DNA of 64,000 bases from assembly GCF_009380215.1 (NCBI RefSeq), contig NZ_WHUG01000011.1, forward strand, positions 1 to 64,000. Reading direction: 5' to 3'. Position numbers and translations under genes: made by a program. Positions 49,376 through 57,014 of the stretch are shown in pieces. This stretch comes from Rugamonas aquatica (GTDB lineage Bacteria > Pseudomonadota > Gammaproteobacteria > Burkholderiales > Burkholderiaceae_D). Under the pieces are notes generated by a model, which was given only the letters and a program-made list of their open reading frames with translations, was not told the origin of the DNA and searched no databases. How positions within the stretch are numbered: the stretch's first letter is position 1; every line of letters starts with the position of its first letter.

Positions 49376-51679
49376 TCAGCGGCCCAGCCGCTCCAGCTTG
49401 GCGATGCTCAGGTCCAGCACCTTCATGCCGTGGCTGCCGAAGTTGATTTGCGCGCGGGCGTTGTTGCCGCTGCCCTCGATATTGACGATCACACCCTCGC
49501 CGAACTTGCCGTGCGCGACGGACTCGCCGATGCGCCAGCCGGAGCCGGGCGACTTCTGCGCGATCTTCTGCGCGATGGCGTTGTCCGAGCCGACCAGCGG
49601 CGTCTCGTCCCAGGCCGACTTCTTGTTGGCGAACCAGTGCGACTGCACCTTGGGCGACAGCCATTTCAGCGATTCCTCCGGCAACTCATCGAAGAAGCGC
49701 GACTTCATGTTGTAGCGGGTCTGGCCGTGCAGCATGCGCGTCTGCGCAAAGCACATGTACAGGCGCTGACGCGCGCGCGTGATCGCCACGTACATCAGGC
49801 GGCGTTCCTCTTCCACGCCGTCGTGCTCGCGCGAGCTGCTCTCGTGCGGGAACAAGCCCTCTTCCAGGCCGGTGATGAAGACGTTGTTGAACTCCAGCCC
49901 CTTGGCCGAGTGCACTGTCATCATCTGCACGGCTTCCTGGCCGGCGGTGGCCTGGTTGTCGCCCGCCTCCAGCGACGCGTGCGACAGGAAGGCCGACAGC
50001 GGCGACATCACGGTCGGCAGCGCGGCATCGGCGTCGAGGATCTCGAAGCCGTCTTCGTTGACGATGGGCGCGCCCACCTGGGCCTGGGCCTGCGGTCCCA
50101 GATGCGCCGGGGCGCTCTGGCCGTAGCCCTCTTCGGACACGAACTGGGTTGCCGCGCTGACCATCTGCTCCAAGTTCTCGATGCGGTCGGCGCCTTCTTT
50201 TTCAGTCTGGTAGTGGGTCAGCAGGCCGGAAGCTTCCAGCACCACGCGCACCAGTTCCGGCAAGGCCATCTGCTGCGTTTCAAAGCGCGCGCCCTCGACC
50301 AGCTTGACGAAGCCGCCCAGCGACGAGCCGGCCTTGCCCGCCACATACGGCACGGCGGCGTACAGCGAAATGCGGTGCTGCTCGGCCGCCGCCTGCAAGG
50401 CCTCGATCGAGCGCAGGCCGATGCCGCGCGTCGGGAAATTCACCACGCGCAGGAAGGCTGAATCGTTGTGCGGATTGTCCATCAGCTGCAGATAGGCGAT
50501 CGCGTGCTTGACCTCGGCGCGCTGGAAGTAGCGCAGGCCGCCGTACACGTGGTACGGAATGCCGGCCGAGAACAGCGCATGCTCGATCACCCGCGACTGC
50601 GCGTTGGAGCGGTACAGCACGGCGATCTCGCTGCGGGCGGCGCCGTCGGAGATCAGGCTCTTGGTTTCCTCGATGATCCACTGCGCCTCGGCCAGGTCGG
50701 AGCTGGCTTCGTACACGCGCACCTGTTCGCCGTGGCCGGCGTCGGTGCGCAGGTTCTTGCCCAGGCGCTTGCTGTTGTTGGCGATCAGCACGTTGGCGGC
50801 GTCCAGGATGTGGCCGTGCGAGCGGTAGTTCTGCTCCAGCTTGATCAGGTTCTGCACCTTGAACTCGCGCTCGAAGGCGCTCATATTGCCGACGTTGGCG
50901 CCGCGGAAGGCGTAGATGCTCTGGTCGTCGTCGCCGACGGCGAACAGCGCGCTGCCGCCGTCGCGCTCGCCGTGGCCGGCCAGCAGCTTGAGCCACTTGT
51001 ATTGCAGGTCATTGGTATCCTGGAACTCGTCGACCAGGATGTGCTTGAAGCGCTGTTGATAGTGTTCGCGCAGCGGCTGGTTGCGGCTGAGCAGCTCATA
51101 GGTGCGCAGCAGCAGCTCGGCGAAATCGACCACGCCTTCGCGCTGGCACTGGTCGTCGTAGAGTTGGTAGAGCTCGCACTTCTTGCGCTCGTCGGCGTTG
51201 TACGGTTCGATCTTGTCGGCGCGCAGGCCCTGGTCCTTGGCGCCGTTGATGAAGTACATCACCTCTTTCGGCGGGAACTTCTCGTCGTCGACGTTGTGGG
51301 CCTTGATCAGGCGCTTGATGGCCGACAGCTGGTCCTGGGTATCGAGGATCTGGAAGGTCTGCGGCAGCGCGGCATCGCGGTGATGGGTGCGCAGCAGGCG
51401 GTTGCACAGGCCGTGGAAGGTGCCGATCCACATGCCGCGCGTATTAATCGGCAACATCGCCGACAAACGCGTCATCATTTCCTTGGCCGCCTTGTTGGTG
51501 AAGGTGACCGCCAGCAGGCCCGACGGCGACACCTGGCCGGTTTGAATCAGCCAGGCGATGCGGGTCGTCAGTACGCGGGTTTTGCCGGAGCCGGCGCCCG
51601 CGAGGATGAGGGCGCTTTGTGCCGGCAGGGTCACGGCGGCGAGTTGTTCGTCGTTGAGGTTATGAAGAAGATTGTGCAT
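49376..51679 (-). CDS. uvrD: UvrD/PcrA-type DNA helicase II
   Basis: A 767-residue superfamily 1A 3'-5' helicase for mismatch and excision repair. Motifs visible: Q motif (LNDEQLAAV), motif I (LAGAGSGKTRVL), II (ILVDEFQDTN), III (FAVGDDDQSIYAFRGA), IV (LEQNYRSH), V (MTVHSAKGLEFNNVFI) and VI (YVAITRARQRLYM). The C-terminus has the Tudor-like UvrD tail (GKFGEGVIVNIEG). The frame is open for 19 more codons, but those lie in a long hairpin element; the ATG at 51679 gives MHNLLHNLNDEQLAAV. The translation start therefore lies 35 bases past that element. Confidence 0.95.
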   Translation of the reverse strand: MHNLLHNLNDEQLAAVTLPAQSALILAGAGSGKTRVLTTRIAWLIQTGQVSPSGLLAVTFTNKAAKEMMTRLSAMLPINTRGMWIGTFHGLCNRLLRTHHRDAALPQTFQILDTQDQLSAIKRLIKAHNVDDEKFPPKEVMYFINGAKDQGLRADKIEPYNADERKKCELYQLYDDQCQREGVVDFAELLLRTYELLSRNQPLREHYQQRFKHILVDEFQDTNDLQYKWLKLLAGHGERDGGSALFAVGDDDQSIYAFRGANVGNMSAFEREFKVQNLIKLEQNYRSHGHILDAANVLIANNSKRLGKNLRTDAGHGEQVRVYEASSDLAEAQWIIEETKSLISDGAARSEIAVLYRSNAQSRVIEHALFSAGIPYHVYGGLRYFQRAEVKHAIAYLQLMDNPHNDSAFLRVVNFPTRGIGLRSIEALQAAAEQHRISLYAAVPYVAGKAGSSLGGFVKLVEGARFETQQMALPELVRVVLEASGLLTHYQTEKEGADRIENLEQMVSAATQFVSEEGYGQSAPAHLGPQAQAQVGAPIVNEDGFEILDADAALPTVMSPLSAFLSHASLEAGDNQATAGQEAVQMMTVHSAKGLEFNNVFITGLEEGLFPHESSSREHDGVEEERRLMYVAITRARQRLYMCFAQTRMLHGQTRYNMKSRFFDELPEESLKWLSPKVQSHWFANKKSAWDETPLVGSDNAIAQKIAQKSPGSGWRIGESVAHGKFGEGVIVNIEGSGNNARAQINFGSHGMKVLDLSIAKLERLGR

Positions 51680-51714
51680 CCCGTGATTATACCGGTACTG
51701 GCTGCATACACAGT

Positions 51715-51808
51715 ACTCCGGGGTCAAGTCTGACATTTGGACACGAGCTCTGCCGTAATGCAGGTTACGGCAGAGCTCGTGTCCAAATGTCAGACTTGAC
51801 CCCGGAGT
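51715..51808. repeat. Perfect long hairpin element, copy 2 (44-base arms)
   Basis: Two perfectly complementary 44-base arms (51715-51758 and 51765-51808) enclose a 6-base loop. The arms share the GGGGTCAAGTCTGACATTTG sequence with the copy at 22621-22706. In the inner stem this copy has GAGCTC where the other has GGCCTC; the opposite arm carries the matching change, so pairing is kept. It lies between the uvrD start and the M56 peptidase stop, which is only 4 bases away. It could terminate M56 transcription before uvrD. Confidence 0.9.
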
Positions 51809-51812
51809 TTAT

Positions 51813-53957
51813 TTATGCGGATGGCGCGGGCACGGCTTTGCCGGTCTTGACGGCGTCCTTGATCAGCTCCTTCATGGCGCGCTCGGCTTCGCGGCTGGCC
51901 TTGGCCTGCTCGCGGCCCAGCTCACCCATCGCCTGGCCCAGCTCGGCCATCGGCTTGCCGGCTTCCGACATCTGCTTGCTCAGCGCCTGCATGGGCTGAT
52001 GCATGGCCTGGATTTTCGCCTGCTGCGGCGCCAGTTCGCGCTGGAATTGCGCCATCTGCTTCTGCAGCGGTTCCATTTCCGCCTGCAGGGCGGCCTGGCG
52101 CTCGTGGAAGCGGCGCACTCTTTCCGGCGAAGGATCGTCGCCCATGTCGCGCGCCGCCTGCTCGATGCGCCGTCCCACGGCTTCCTGCTGCCGCGCGATC
52201 CGGTCCATCTGGCGCTGCTGGCGGTCCATGTCCAGCTGGATCTTGTCGCCCACGTCATGGCCCAGCTTGTCCATCTGCCGGCCCAGCTCGTCCATGACCT
52301 TGCCTTGGGCATCCATTTTCTTGCCCTGCGCATCCATTTTTTCACCGATGCGGTTGACGGGCGCCCAGGCTTCGTCGGCCTTGGCGATCGCCGCAGGATC
52401 CTGGATCAGGTAAGTCTTGTCGCCCTCGCGGAACCAGATGAAATCGCCTTTGACGGTGCGGCGCGCGGTCTCGATTTTGTTCAGGTCCGTGCGGGAGGCG
52501 GACACGGTGATGCTTTCCTTGTTGGCATGCACCAGCGCGTAGCCGGAACGCTGGCCATCGCGGCCGGAGAAGGTGGCGTGGTCAAAGCGGTAGCTTTGCG
52601 CTCCAGCCGGAGGCGCGGGCGGCGCGGGCGGCGCAGCAGGTGCAGCCGGCATCGCTGGCATGGCCGGGACTGCCGGCGCTGCGGCGACTGCGGGCACGGC
52701 CGGCAAGGCTGGCATTGCGGGAGCCGCGGCCAGGACGCGCGGAGGCTTGGGCGGCTTGGGCGGTTTGACTGGTGCGACAGGCGCCGCCAGTTCGGCGACT
52801 ACGGCCGGCTCGGCGAGCGCCGCTGGAGCAGCAGCTTGTGGCGGTGCAGGCGGTTGCACCGGATCGGCCTGGGCGGCGTCGGCCGCCTGGCTGACTTGCT
52901 CCATCTGCGCGGCAACTACAGGCGGCGCGGCGTGGGCATAGAACACGGCGCCGGCCGCAAACAAACCCATCAGGGGCAAGGCCATCTTCCAGCTGACTGG
53001 TTCGACATCGGGACGCAGCAGGCGTTTAATACGAGACATGAGATTTCCTCCGTGAGCCGCGTGGGCTAGTTGTGTGGTGTCGAACTGGAACCGATCCAGT
53101 TCCGACAGGGCCTTCGCCAGCCTCTGGGGCTGGCCGAGCATGTCCACTGCGAGGTCGTCGGCGATTTGTTCCCGCTCGATCCGTATCCTGCGCGACAGCG
53201 CCCAAACACTAGGGTGATAGAACAGCACGATCTCGATCGCGCTTTGAATCAGGTTGACCAGGTAGTCGTGCCGCTTGATATGCGCCAGCTCGTGCGCCAG
53301 CAAGGCTTCCAGCAGGTCCGGCGGCATGCCGCTGACCAGCGCGGTCGGCACCAGCACGATGGGGCGCCAGCATCCGGCCGTGATCGGACTGTCCAGCAGA
53401 TCGGCCACGCCCAGCCGCACATGGCGTTCGATGTCGAAGCGGCGGGCCAGTTCGGACAGACGCCGCTGCCAGTAATGATTGACGGTGTACTCGCCGGCGC
53501 GGGTGCGCGCGGCCACCCATTGCAGACCCAGCGCCAGCCGCAGCGACATCAGCACCGCGCCGGCCAGCCACAGGCCCACCACCCACGGCAACTGGCGCCG
53601 CAGCACTGCTTCAAAGGAGGAGAAAGCGCCGTCGCCCAGCAAGCCCGGCGCGGCGGCAGCGGCGGCCTGGCCGGCGGCGTCCGCGAGGCCGGCGCCCTGC
53701 CCGGCCAGCGCGCGCAGCAGCGTGGCGGCGCCGGCGCTCTGCTCGGCATCGGCCAGCTGGACCAGGATGCCGGCCAGCGGCAGCGCGGCGCACAGCAACA
53801 TGCCGGCGCAGGCCACGGCGTAGCGGGTCTGCGGACGGGCGCCGCGCAGCGCATACATCGCCAGCGCGACGGCCCAGCCGATCAGCAGGCCCTGCCAGAT
53901 AAAGTGCAACAGCGCCCAGCCGATGGCGGGCACCAGGGCGGCCAGAACGCTGCTCAT
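51813..53957 (-). CDS. M56-family (BlaR1-like) membrane metallopeptidase with coiled C-terminal domain
   Basis: A 714-residue protein. Residues 1-150 hold several membrane helices; the cytoplasmic zinc peptidase domain has HELAHIKRHD (His222, Glu223, His226) with a further ligand candidate in EREQIADD. A later helix (MALPLMGLFAAGAVFYAHA, about residue 330) leads to the periplasm. There follow about 90 Pro/Ala-rich residues and a C-terminal region of repeated MDAQGK, MDELG and MGELG units with long charged helices. No penicillin-binding sensor domain is present, unlike BlaR1. M56 proteins normally cleave a BlaI repressor encoded next door, but none is here. AGGACG precedes the ATG. Confidence 0.85.
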   Translation of the reverse strand: MSSVLAALVPAIGWALLHFIWQGLLIGWAVALAMYALRGARPQTRYAVACAGMLLCAALPLAGILVQLADAEQSAGAATLLRALAGQGAGLADAAGQAAAAAAPGLLGDGAFSSFEAVLRRQLPWVVGLWLAGAVLMSLRLALGLQWVAARTRAGEYTVNHYWQRRLSELARRFDIERHVRLGVADLLDSPITAGCWRPIVLVPTALVSGMPPDLLEALLAHELAHIKRHDYLVNLIQSAIEIVLFYHPSVWALSRRIRIEREQIADDLAVDMLGQPQRLAKALSELDRFQFDTTQLAHAAHGGNLMSRIKRLLRPDVEPVSWKMALPLMGLFAAGAVFYAHAAPPVVAAQMEQVSQAADAAQADPVQPPAPPQAAAPAALAEPAVVAELAAPVAPVKPPKPPKPPRVLAAAPAMPALPAVPAVAAAPAVPAMPAMPAAPAAPPAPPAPPAGAQSYRFDHATFSGRDGQRSGYALVHANKESITVSASRTDLNKIETARRTVKGDFIWFREGDKTYLIQDPAAIAKADEAWAPVNRIGEKMDAQGKKMDAQGKVMDELGRQMDKLGHDVGDKIQLDMDRQQRQMDRIARQQEAVGRRIEQAARDMGDDPSPERVRRFHERQAALQAEMEPLQKQMAQFQRELAPQQAKIQAMHQPMQALSKQMSEAGKPMAELGQAMGELGREQAKASREAERAMKELIKDAVKTGKAVPAPSA

Positions 53958-54004
53958 GAGCGTCCTGCCTGCCGTGAAATCTTATGACTGCGTATCGCTT
54001 CCAT
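53954..54004 (-). CDS. 16-codon leader reading frame coupled to M56 gene
   Basis: A short frame MEAIRSHKISRQAGRS begins at an ATG at 54004 with GGGAG six bases upstream. Its TGA overlaps the ATG of the M56 gene (ATGA), the arrangement expected for translational coupling. It occupies the place where a BlaI-type repressor gene would normally end. It may be a leader peptide, the remnant of a lost repressor gene, or chance. Too short to assign to a family. Confidence 0.35.
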   Translation of the reverse strand: MEAIRSHKISRQAGRS

Positions 54005-54026
54005 GCCGCACTCCCGAGTTGATGGA

Positions 54027-54074
54027 TGTAGAATAAATTATCTAGATTGCGTTGTCTAGAACTTTTTTTCTACA
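54027..54074 (-). promoter_or_regulatory. Operator-like dyad and AT-rich promoter of the M56 locus
   Basis: Outer inverted repeats TGTAGAA (54027-54033) and TTCTACA (54068-54074) enclose two palindromic TCTAGA sites (54041-54046 and 54055-54060). The spacing and the TGTAGA/TCTACA half-sites resemble operators of BlaI/MecI/CopY-type repressors. On the minus strand TAGACA and TATTCT, 17 bases apart, could be the promoter. The matching repressor must be encoded elsewhere if this reading is right. Confidence 0.5.
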
Positions 54075-54090
54075 TTCATCGCACCGGGAA

Positions 54091-54273
54091 TCAATGTGCA
54101 CGCTTGGCGCTGATGGTGACGACTGGCATCTTGACGCCGTCCACCACGACGACCTTGATCTTGCCTGCGTCGATGGCTTGGGTGGCACGCACTTCGGCGC
54201 TGGCGTAGCCGGTGGCGCACAGGATGACGGCGCTGGCGACGAAGATGATTTCCATGTTTTTCAGTACGTTCAT
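54091..54273 (-). CDS. Small secreted or membrane-anchored protein, 60 residues
   Basis: A 60-residue protein with a hydrophobic signal-like N-terminus (IIFVASAVILCATGYASA) and a short mature part (KIKVVVVDGVKMPVVTISAKR). AAGGAGA lies five to six bases before the ATG, a strong ribosome-binding site, which is the main reason to accept it. No known domain. It stands alone between frmA and the M56 promoter and is read in the same direction as both. Confidence 0.65.
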   Translation of the reverse strand: MNVLKNMEIIFVASAVILCATGYASAEVRATQAIDAGKIKVVVVDGVKMPVVTISAKRAH

Positions 54274-54401
54274 GATGTTTCTCCTTCAGTGGTGGGCCTT
54301 ACTTCCATGACTCCACTGTAGACAAACACATCGATGAACGCCTGCGGATTGCGACAGAATGCAGCTTGACCGGAGCCAGCTGCATTCCGCCGCGATGGGC
54401 G

Positions 54402-55508
54402 TCAGTAAATGACGACGGAACGGATCGATTCGCCGCTCTTCATCAGATCGAAGCCTTCGTTGATGCGTTCCAGCGGCAGGCGATGGGTGATCAGGTCGTC
54501 GATATTGAGCTTGCCTTCCATGTACCAGTCGACGATCTTCGGCACGTCGGTGCGGCCGCGCGCGCCGCCGAAAGCCGAACCCTTCCACACCCGCCCCGTC
54601 ACCAGCTGGAACGGACGGGTGGAAATCTCCTGCCCCGCCGCCGCCACGCCGATGATGATGGACTGGCCCCAACCCTTGTGGCAGCACTCCAGCGACTGGC
54701 GCATGGTGGTGGTGTTGCCGATGCACTCGAACGAGTAGTCGGCGCCGCCGTCGGTCAGCTGGATGATGGCGTCGACCACGTTCTCCACTTCGGTCGGATT
54801 GATGAAGTGGGTCATGCCGAACTTGCGCGCCATGTCCTGGCGGGCCGGGTTGATGTCGACGCCGATGATCTTGTCCGCGCCGACCATCTTGGCCGCCTGG
54901 ATCACGTTCAGGCCGATGCCGCCCAGGCCGAACACCACCACGTTCGCGCCCGCCTCGACCTTGGCCGTGAACAGCACGGCGCCGACGCCGGTGGTGACGC
55001 CGCAACCGATGTAGCACACCTTGTCGAACGGCGCGTCTTCGCGGATCTTGGCCAGCGCGATTTCCGGCACCACGATGTAGTTGGAGAAGGTCGACGTGCC
55101 CATGTAGTGGTAGATCGGCTTGCCGTCGATGGAGAAGCGGCTGGTGGCGTCCGGCATCAGGCCGCGCCCCTGGGTAGCCCGGATCGACTGGCACAGGTTG
55201 GTCTTCTGCGACAGGCAGAATTTGCACTGGCGGCATTCCGGCGTGTACAGCGGAATGACGTGGTCGTCCTTTTTCAGCGACTTGACGCCGGGGCCGACAT
55301 CGACCACCACGCCCGCGCCCTCATGGCCGAGAATGGCCGGGAAGATGCCTTCCGGATCGGCGCCGGACAGCGTGTAGTAATCGGTGTGGCAGATGCCGGT
55401 GGCCTTGATCTCGACCAGCACCTCGCCCTCGCGCGGGCCGCCCAGTTCCACTTCCTCGATCGTCAGCGGTTTGCCCGCCTGCCATGCAATAGCTGCTTTG
55501 GTTTTCAT
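54402..55508 (-). CDS. frmA: S-(hydroxymethyl)glutathione dehydrogenase / class III alcohol dehydrogenase
   Basis: A 368-residue zinc alcohol dehydrogenase, the exact usual length of the class III group. It oxidises S-hydroxymethylglutathione (from formaldehyde) with NAD+ and can reduce S-nitrosoglutathione. Catalytic zinc ligands are in GICHTDYYTL and GHEGAG. The structural zinc cysteines are in CRQCKFCLSQKTNLC. NAD binding is shown by VFGLGGIGLNVIQAAK. The ATG at 55508 has AGGACG upstream. The usual partner S-formylglutathione hydrolase (frmB) and the FrmR repressor are not adjacent. Confidence 0.95.
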   Translation of the reverse strand: MKTKAAIAWQAGKPLTIEEVELGGPREGEVLVEIKATGICHTDYYTLSGADPEGIFPAILGHEGAGVVVDVGPGVKSLKKDDHVIPLYTPECRQCKFCLSQKTNLCQSIRATQGRGLMPDATSRFSIDGKPIYHYMGTSTFSNYIVVPEIALAKIREDAPFDKVCYIGCGVTTGVGAVLFTAKVEAGANVVVFGLGGIGLNVIQAAKMVGADKIIGVDINPARQDMARKFGMTHFINPTEVENVVDAIIQLTDGGADYSFECIGNTTTMRQSLECCHKGWGQSIIIGVAAAGQEISTRPFQLVTGRVWKGSAFGGARGRTDVPKIVDWYMEGKLNIDDLITHRLPLERINEGFDLMKSGESIRSVVIY

Positions 55509-55538
55509 TGTTCGTCCTGTGGCTATGTTGTTCGGGGG

Positions 55539-55562
55539 ACCGGAACGGAGGGCCGTTCCGGT
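55539..55562. promoter_or_regulatory. Perfect dyad upstream of frmA
   Basis: ACCGGAACGG and CCGTTCCGGT form a perfect 10-bp inverted repeat around a 4-base centre, 31 bases before the frmA start and 45 bases after the response regulator stop. It could be an operator for frmA or a terminator-like hairpin for the upstream gene; no T-run follows on the minus strand, which favours the former. Confidence 0.45.
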
Positions 55563-55607
55563 GGTCCGCCATGATAACAAGCCGGGGACGATCTGTGGTG
55601 CGCGCTA

Positions 55608-56063
55608 CTACTGAGGTTCGACCGGCATCGCCTGAGCCAGGCACAGCAGGTCCGACACCGTGCGCCACAGCTGGCGCGGCGAAGTCCACGGCTTGGGCAG
55701 GAAGGCGCTGCCGGCCAGATGCTGCTCGGGATGGCGCGCCGAGTACAGCAGCACGCGCGCCTCGCCCTGGCGCTGGCGCACCAGCGACAGCAGGCTGCCG
55801 CCGTCGCCGTCCGGCAGGTCGGGGTCGATCACCACCAGCGCGAACTGCTGCAGATGCAGCAAGGCTTCGGCATCGGCCAGCGTGGCCACGTGCGTGACCT
55901 GGGTTTCCGGCACGAGCAGCGTGGACAGCACCAGCGCCGCGTCGGCGTCGCCGTCCACGTGCAGCACGCGCGGCGCCTCCGCGAAGATCGAAAAGCCGAT
56001 GGAGCAGCCGCCTTCCTGGTCGCTGAAGGGGCGGTAGGTTTCCTGGGAAAAGTCGTTCGTCAT
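55608..56063 (-). CDS. Single-domain response regulator (receiver only)
   Basis: A 151-residue receiver domain with a 30-residue N-terminal extension. The phospho-acceptor is Asp80 in VVIDPDLPDGDGG, acidic pocket residues are Asp37/Asp39 (VDGDAD), the switch Ser is at 108 (LLYSAR), and Lys124 is in FLPKPW. There is no output domain. GGAGAC precedes the ATG at 56063; the longer open frame upstream is intergenic. No histidine kinase gene is nearby. It is followed by frmA and preceded, 260 bases upstream, by an ANTAR response regulator on the same strand. Confidence 0.82.
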   Translation of the reverse strand: MTNDFSQETYRPFSDQEGGCSIGFSIFAEAPRVLHVDGDADAALVLSTLLVPETQVTHVATLADAEALLHLQQFALVVIDPDLPDGDGGSLLSLVRQRQGEARVLLYSARHPEQHLAGSAFLPKPWTSPRQLWRTVSDLLCLAQAMPVEPQ

Positions 56064-56233
56064 AAGTGTCTCCGCACACAAAACAAATGGGGATGCGGTG
56101 CCGGCGGCAAAGGGTGAGAGCCAGGGCAACGCGGGGGTCGGCGGAGTTGGGCCGAGAAGTAATGACGGTCGCAGGGGAAAGGCGGCCGGAGACGCGGCAG
56201 GCGCAGGTTGGAGGCCCCCCGCCGCACATCGAA

Positions 56234-56258
56234 GCGGACGGGTGGAACCCGTCCGCTG
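56234..56258. other. Perfect 11-bp-arm hairpin downstream of ANTAR regulator
   Basis: AGCGGACGGGT and ACCCGTCCGCT enclose a three-base loop. It starts 66 bases past the ANTAR regulator stop and lies in the 260-base gap before the single-domain regulator. No T-run follows on either strand, so it is not a textbook terminator. Because ANTAR proteins act on RNA hairpins, it is worth noting, though ANTAR targets are usually paired small hexaloop hairpins and this loop is only three bases. Confidence 0.6.
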
Positions 56259-56323
56259 ACAAACACAGTCTACATCAAGAGTGCCACAAAGCAAGAGAAT
56301 GCTGGCTGAAAGGCAGCCGGCGT

Positions 56324-56953
56324 TTACTTTTTCAGACGTTGGCTGAACGCTACGTGCAAACTGTTCAATGTTTCTTCCGCCGCCAGCAGCTGGTCGGCCA
56401 CTTCGTTGACCTTGCGGCGGTTGGAGCGGGCGTGGTCGCGCAGCACCTCGAAGGCGGTGTTGCGGTCGGTCTGGAACTTGCACATCAGCAGGCCGACGGC
56501 CAGGCTGGTTTCGCGGCCGGCGGCCAGCGCGGCGTTCAGGTTCAGCTCGGTGCGGCGCAACTGGCGGATTTCGTCGGCGCGCGCCAGGCCGGCGGCAAAC
56601 GCCGGCATCAGGTGCTTCTCGTCGACCGGCTTGACCAGGAAGCCGACCGCGCCGTAGGAGGCGGCCTGCTTGCCGGCGTCGGCGTCGCCGCGGCCGGACA
56701 GGAACATGAACGGCACCGAACTGGTGGCGTGCAGCTGCTTGGCCAGTTCCAGGCCGTTCATGCCGGGCATGTGGATGTCGAGCAGAGCCAGGTCCGGCTC
56801 GCGCTGGGCGATCAGCTGCAAGGCCTGTTCGGCCGACGGCGCCTTGAGGATATCGTAGCCGGCGTGGCCCAGGACCTCGCCGAGGAAATCAAGCAGCAGT
56901 TGATCGTCGTCGACGATGAGTATCAGACGCTTCGGGCTGGTAGGGACATTCAT
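56324..56953 (-). CDS. ANTAR-domain response regulator (NasT/AmiR-like)
   Basis: A 209-residue protein with an N-terminal receiver (residues 8-125) and a C-terminal ANTAR-type RNA-binding helical domain (residues about 130-195). Receiver residues: acidic Asp15-17, phospho-acceptor Asp59 in LALLDIHMPGMNG, Ser86 and Lys108 in FLVKPV. The ANTAR part shows SLAVGLLMCKFQTDRNTAFEVLRDHAR. Phosphorylated ANTAR regulators prevent transcription termination in target leaders. No cognate kinase is adjacent. The target leader is unknown. Confidence 0.86.
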   Translation of the reverse strand: MNVPTSPKRLILIVDDDQLLLDFLGEVLGHAGYDILKAPSAEQALQLIAQREPDLALLDIHMPGMNGLELAKQLHATSSVPFMFLSGRGDADAGKQAASYGAVGFLVKPVDEKHLMPAFAAGLARADEIRQLRRTELNLNAALAAGRETSLAVGLLMCKFQTDRNTAFEVLRDHARSNRRKVNEVADQLLAAEETLNSLHVAFSQRLKK

Positions 56954-57014
56954 ATGGCGGCAACCTTGGGCTTAAGCTAACGCCCCAATTATAAAGCGGA
57001 AATCCGCGCCCGCC

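Noticed and set aside
51680..51736. Upstream extension of uvrD by 19 codons.
   Set aside because: The added codons run into the hairpin element; the family start MHNLLHNLNDEQ fits the ATG at 51679.
56064..56323. Possible small gene or structured RNA in the 260-base gap between the response regulators.
   Set aside because: No frame with a ribosome-binding site was found; only the 11-bp hairpin is noteworthy and is listed separately.
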